Source of the DNA: Sipunculus nudus
Lineage: Eukaryota > Annelida > Sipuncula > Golfingiida > Sipunculidae
Direction of reading: 5' to 3'
Assembly: GCA_026874595.1 (NCBI GenBank)
Contig: CM049318.1
Coordinates: 23,436,456-23,500,455, forward strand
DNA: 64,000 nucleotides
The notes beneath the pieces were generated by a model. It ran no database searches. It worked only from the letters and a program-made list of their open reading frames with translations, and had not been told where the DNA came from. Made by a program: the position numbers and the translations under genes. This document shows, piece by piece, positions 60,636 to 64,000 of the stretch; position 1 is the stretch's first letter, and the number at the start of each line of letters is the position of its first letter.

Positions 60636-60872
60636 ATCCGACTTTTTCTGTGTATTCTTGTTCTATATCTCCATGAGATGGACCAGCATGGCCATTCAAC
60701 ATCTTTCTATATAATATTTGATGCACACCATAAAAAAAAGGCCATCAGTTTATCACTGCTGCATGCAAAGTCGCCGTGTCGACACATGTAGTATGTATAA
60801 TACCAGTCACAGTAGTGACGTCACTTCGCTGTTTCCTATGAAAGTGTGCTGATACACAGAGGAAGTTGGGGA

Positions 60873-60944
60873 TCCCTGTTAGCTCAGTGGTAGAGCAGAC
60901 GACCGGCAATCGGAGGGTCATGGGTTCGATTCCCATACGGGGTG
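60873..60944 (+). tRNA. tRNA-like copy R32
   Basis: Consensus body. Confidence 0.6.
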
Positions 60945-61181
60945 ATCCGACTTTTTCTGTGTATTCTTGTTCTATATCTCCATGAGATGGACCAGCATGG
61001 CCATTCAACATCTTTCTATATAATATTTGATACACACCATAAAAAAAAGGCCATCAGTTTATCACTGCTGCATGCAAAGTCGCCGTGTCGACACATGTAG
61101 TATGTATAATACCAGTCACAGTAGTGACGTCACTTCGCTGTTTCCTATGAAAGTGTGCTGATACACAGAGGAAGTTGGGGA

Positions 61182-61253
61182 TCCCTGTTAGCTCAGTGGT
61201 AGAGCAGACGACCGGCAATCGGAGGGTCATGGGTTCGATTCCCATACGGGGTG
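61182..61253 (+). tRNA. tRNA-like copy R33
   Basis: Consensus body. Confidence 0.6.
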
Positions 61254-61491
61254 ATCCGACTTTTTCTGTGTATTCTTGTTCTATATCTCCATGAGATGGA
61301 CCAGCATGGCCATTCAACATCTTTCTATATAATATTTGATGCACACCATAAAAAAAAAGGCCATCAGTTTATCACTGCTGCATGCAAAGTCGCCGTGTCG
61401 ACACATGTAGTATGTATAATACCAGTCACAGTAGTGACGTCACTTCGCTGTTTCCTATGAAAGTGTGCTGATACACAGAGGAAGTTTGGGA

Positions 61492-61563
61492 TCCCTGTTA
61501 GCTCAGTGGTAGAGCAGACGACCGGCAATCGGAGGGTCATGGGTTCGATTCCCATACGGGGTG
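61492..61563 (+). tRNA. tRNA-like copy R34
   Basis: Upstream TTTGGG marker, equivalent of R14/R26. Confidence 0.6.
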
Positions 61564-61799
61564 ATCCGACTTTTTCTATGTATTCTTGTTCTATATCTCC
61601 ATGAGATGGACCAGCATGGCCATTCAACATCTTTCTATATAATATTTGATGCACACCATGAAAAAAAGGCCATCAGTTTATCACTGCTGCATGCAAAGTC
61701 GCCGTGTCGACACATGTAGTATGTATAATACCAGTCACAGTAGTGACGTCACTTCGCTGTTTCTATGAAAGTGTGCTGATACACAGAGGAAGTTGGGGA

Positions 61800-61871
61800 T
61801 CCCTGTTAGCTCAGTGGTAGAGCAGACGACCGGCAATCGGAGGGTCATGGGTTCGATTCCCATACGGGCCG
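61800..61871 (+). tRNA. tRNA-like copy R35, CC acceptor
   Basis: Equivalent of R15/R27. Confidence 0.55.
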
Positions 61872-62107
61872 ATCCGACTTTTTCTGTGTATTCTTGTTTA
61901 TATCTCCATGAGATGGACCAGCATGGCCATTCAACATCTTTCTATATAATATTTGATGCACACCATAAAAAAAAGGCCATCAGTTTATCACTGCTGCATG
62001 CAAAGTCGCCGTGTCGACACATGTAGTATGTATAATACCAGTCACAGTAGTGACGTCACTTCGCTGTTTCCTATGAAAGTGTGCTGATACACAGAGGAAG
62101 TTGGGGA

Positions 62108-62179
62108 TCCCTGTTAGCTCAGTGGTAGAGCAGACGACCGGCAATCGGAGGGTCATGGGTTCGATTCCCATACGGGCCG
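62108..62179 (+). tRNA. tRNA-like copy R36, CC acceptor
   Basis: CC at 71-72. Confidence 0.55.
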
Positions 62180-62416
62180 ATCCGACTTTTTCTGTGTATT
62201 CTTGTTCTATATCTCCATGAGATGGACCAGCATGGCCATTCAACATCTTTCTATATAATATTTGATGCACACCATAAAAAAAAGGCCATCAGTTTATCAC
62301 TGCTGCATGCAAAGTCGCCGTGTCGACACATGTAGTATGTATAATACCAGTCACAGTAGTGACGTCACTTCGCTGTTTCCTATGAAAGTGTGCTGATACA
62401 CAGAGGAAGTTGGGGA

Positions 62417-62488
62417 TCCCTGTTAGCTCAGTGGTAGAGCAGACGACCGGCAATCGGAGGGTCAGCGGTTCGATTCCCATACGGGGTG
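62417..62488 (+). tRNA. tRNA-like copy R37
   Basis: Last copy. T50G and G51C weaken the T stem. The unit ends at 62,524. Confidence 0.5.
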
Positions 62489-62524
62489 ATCCGACTTTTT
62501 CTGTGTATTCTTGTTCTATATCTC

Positions 62525-62537
62525 TATCAAACAGATA
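62525..62537. repeat. 13-bp direct repeat at right edge of the array
   Basis: TATCAAACAGATA, same as 40,809-40,821. Confidence 0.8.
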
Positions 62538-63768
62538 ATATGCAGATATGCATCCTTAGATTAAGAGTTTTCACGTCAGCATTAATAAAGGTGCGGTTAC
62601 GATCCGAAAAGATATATTTTCATTAATACTTTATCAATTACAGTGACAAAGTCCATGAGAAATAGGTAAGCAGTCAGAAAGTGCCTTCTTATTCTCAACA
62701 ACGACCTTTAATACAGACCACCTCGAAAAATCTGTACCTCTTTCTTCCATAATAACAGATCACATTTTATAGTGTGGGGGCAATTGTCATCGAGTAATTT
62801 TTCCCTAAAAAAAGTAGACACCATACATTTTTGTGATCCTTAGACCTTAAACTTTACAAAAAAATATGGTGCCAATTTTTCTATAGTGGTTTTGTCATTT
62901 TTTTAAGTCAAATTTGATTTTAGAGCAAAAATTGAGGACCATTATATATAAATATTTCATACAGAGAGATATTTAGCAACAAAACACCTCAAAATGGTTA
63001 GTAAGATTTAATACATCACAATAACTTCGACTAGACACTCAAAGACTGCGTTAAGACGTTTATTACAATATTAGAGAGCACCCGTAGAGCGCACACCTCC
63101 GCCAACACATGGATCCGCATCAAGATCCATCAGACTAAACATGAAAATTAATTAGCTGTTTTTTGTCCACCAGTATATTGTTCTACAAAATTTCATTGAT
63201 GAATTCCTTTAAAAAATTCATATAGAGACAACAAGGTATCCTTAGGTAGTTTGTGCAATGTACATATGGCGGACCACTTGCTGAATTCAGGCAACCTGTA
63301 TCGTATACATTATGGCTCCACTTTCCTTGGTTTTAACCAGTGACTAAATATTTGCTTCATTTATACATAACATATGAAAACGGCCCTGTTATTCTTCCAT
63401 TTGATATGATTTTGTTATTGCGTCATCCTATTGTTCGATTATTACATCACCAACATAACTATCCACTCGCTGATAGTGAAGGTATAGAAACCCGCCTCTT
63501 ACGGTTAGTTCATCCAAAGTATATTTAAAGGTTCTAAGGAATTCTAGGGAGTATGTTTTTGTTTTGGTCATAATCCAAAAAATAATTTGTAAAATTTTAA
63601 GGCGGATGACTTATTATTTTTTACATATTTTGTGAAGAATAAACAACAGAAAAAAAGGACAACTTTGACTGGATTTAGTGCCAGATCCTCTCTAACCCAA
63701 CCCAAAGTTTTAGGAAATTCTACCTAGTCCACCATTCACAGTGAAATGGAGTACATATTAAGAAGCAA

Positions 63769-63800
<32 letters not shown>

Positions 63801-64000
63801 CAACATTGTTCATATAACCTCAGTTTTGTGCGGGCAATAGCATATCATTTGGGAGCAATTATACCTTCTGTGGAGTAGCTATTTTCATCAGTTATTTACA
63901 GACATTTATTTACAAACATTTACAGTAGGTTGAGACATGTAAAGGACAGATAATCAACATTGAATGAAATGCATGTTTTGCTGCAGAATTCATTAAGGAG
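62538..64000. other. Right flank of the array
   Basis: 62,560-62,760 is paralogous to 26,930-27,000 and 25,200-25,340, continuing the duplicated lectin-cluster block interrupted by the array. Nothing else is recognised except a short stretch at 63,075-63,130 (AGAGCGCACACCTCCGCC, then a GGATCCGCATC block) that looks like a dispersed repeat end. Confidence 0.45.
63769..63798. repeat. AAT microsatellite
   Basis: About ten AAT units. Confidence 0.95.

Larger units (their letters stand above)
40822..62524. repeat. Giant inverted tandem array of tRNA-like units (about 72 copies)
   Basis: 21.7 kb of a roughly 309-bp unit. In tRNA sense a unit contains an upstream part with TATAATA (about -77) and the octamer TGACGTCA (-57 to -50), the 72-nt tRNA-like body, a T5 run about 8 nt downstream, a body with CCATGAGATGG, and an A-run (TAAAAAAAA). 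Units are nearly identical, implying recent amplification or strong homogenisation. The left half is on the minus strand (35 copies), the right half on the plus strand (37 copies). Neither outer edge coincides with a tRNA end: the left edge cuts at GATGTTGAATGG and the right at TATATCTC. Confidence 0.93.
51132..62524 (+). repeat. Right half-array, 37 units, 12-unit higher-order repeat
   Basis: Units at 52,198-55,608 recur at 55,915-59,325 with every position shifted by exactly 3,717 bp, including rare markers: G68T, the TTT terminator, TTTGGG upstream, and a CC acceptor. A third copy starts at 59,632 and lacks about four units. Units at 51,271-51,889 and 62,108-62,417 lie outside this pattern. 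Confidence 0.88.

Noticed and set aside
41047-62480. Repeated open frames of about 96 residues antisense to each tRNA-like body
   Set aside because: They run through the antisense of the tRNA and reappear only because the unit is repeated; the sequence GIEPMTLRLP is the antisense of the T and anticodon arms. No codon-level conservation beyond unit identity.
40890-62488. Ordinary functional tRNA-Ala gene cluster
   Set aside because: Anticodon position is GGC, but C33, lack of G3-U70 and mispaired anticodon stem argue against a normal alanine tRNA.
40822-62524. Array as tandem SINE copies
   Set aside because: The unit has a tRNA head and an A-run, but no per-copy target duplications, the array edges fall inside the unit, and the period is constant, so it is a tandem satellite now. 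A SINE origin of the unit remains possible.
40822-62524. CRISPR array
   Set aside because: Eukaryotic context, repeat far too long, no unique spacers.
63340-63528. 62-residue frame at the right end
   Set aside because: No motif or splice context; chance frame in AT-rich DNA.

Overview
The window is eukaryotic, AT-rich and intron-containing, and most likely comes from a bivalve mollusc. The evidence for this is a small family of signal peptide / PAN-apple / C-type lectin genes with phase-1 introns, a Ty3/gypsy element of Steamer-like size, a pearl/HINE-like Helitron with a central tandem repeat, and a tRNA-derived SINE relic. The species cannot be named from the sequence.

Layout. (1) 1-19,870 is a large, diverged inverted duplication. 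The left arm is 1-7,390 and runs off the window; the right arm is 8,945-19,870; the spacer is 7,391-8,944. The left arm carries the last lectin exon of a gene whose other exons lie off the left edge, and the arm and spacer carry a broken lectin copy (7,178-8,896, +). The right arm received two insertions that the left arm lacks: a dead 4.68-kb LTR retrotransposon (9,821-14,501, 5-bp duplication GTTTT) and a 5'-truncated LINE (14,573-15,950, 15-bp duplication). (2) 18,425-24,131 (-) is an apparently intact four-exon PAN plus C-type lectin gene whose exons sum to exactly 254 codons including the stop. (3) 24-40.8 kb holds further paralogous blocks: a frameshifted lectin gene (28,251-31,930, -), orphan lectin and signal-exon relics, a SINE relic and a Helitron-like element with about nine 180-bp repeats (34,133-35,858).

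(4) 40,822-62,524 is the most unusual part: a 21.7-kb array of about 72 copies of a roughly 309-bp unit. Each unit carries a tRNA-like gene with strong A and B boxes, a downstream T-run and an upstream TGACGTCA octamer. 35 copies point left and 37 point right, so the array is a giant divergent inverted repeat with a small asymmetric spacer at 51,076-51,131. Each half has its own higher-order repeat; in the right half a 12-unit, 3,717-bp block recurs. The whole array is bracketed by a 13-bp direct repeat (TATCAAACAGATA). A paralogous block at 26,860-27,000 looks like the unoccupied site, so the array appears to have been inserted, or seeded and then expanded, in a lectin-cluster duplication.

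The lectin genes would encode small secreted sugar- or surface-binding proteins. The array is structurally independent of them. Whether its tRNA-like units are transcribed, and whether the tRNA is functional, cannot be decided here: the anticodon loop has C at position 33 and the upper anticodon stem is mispaired.
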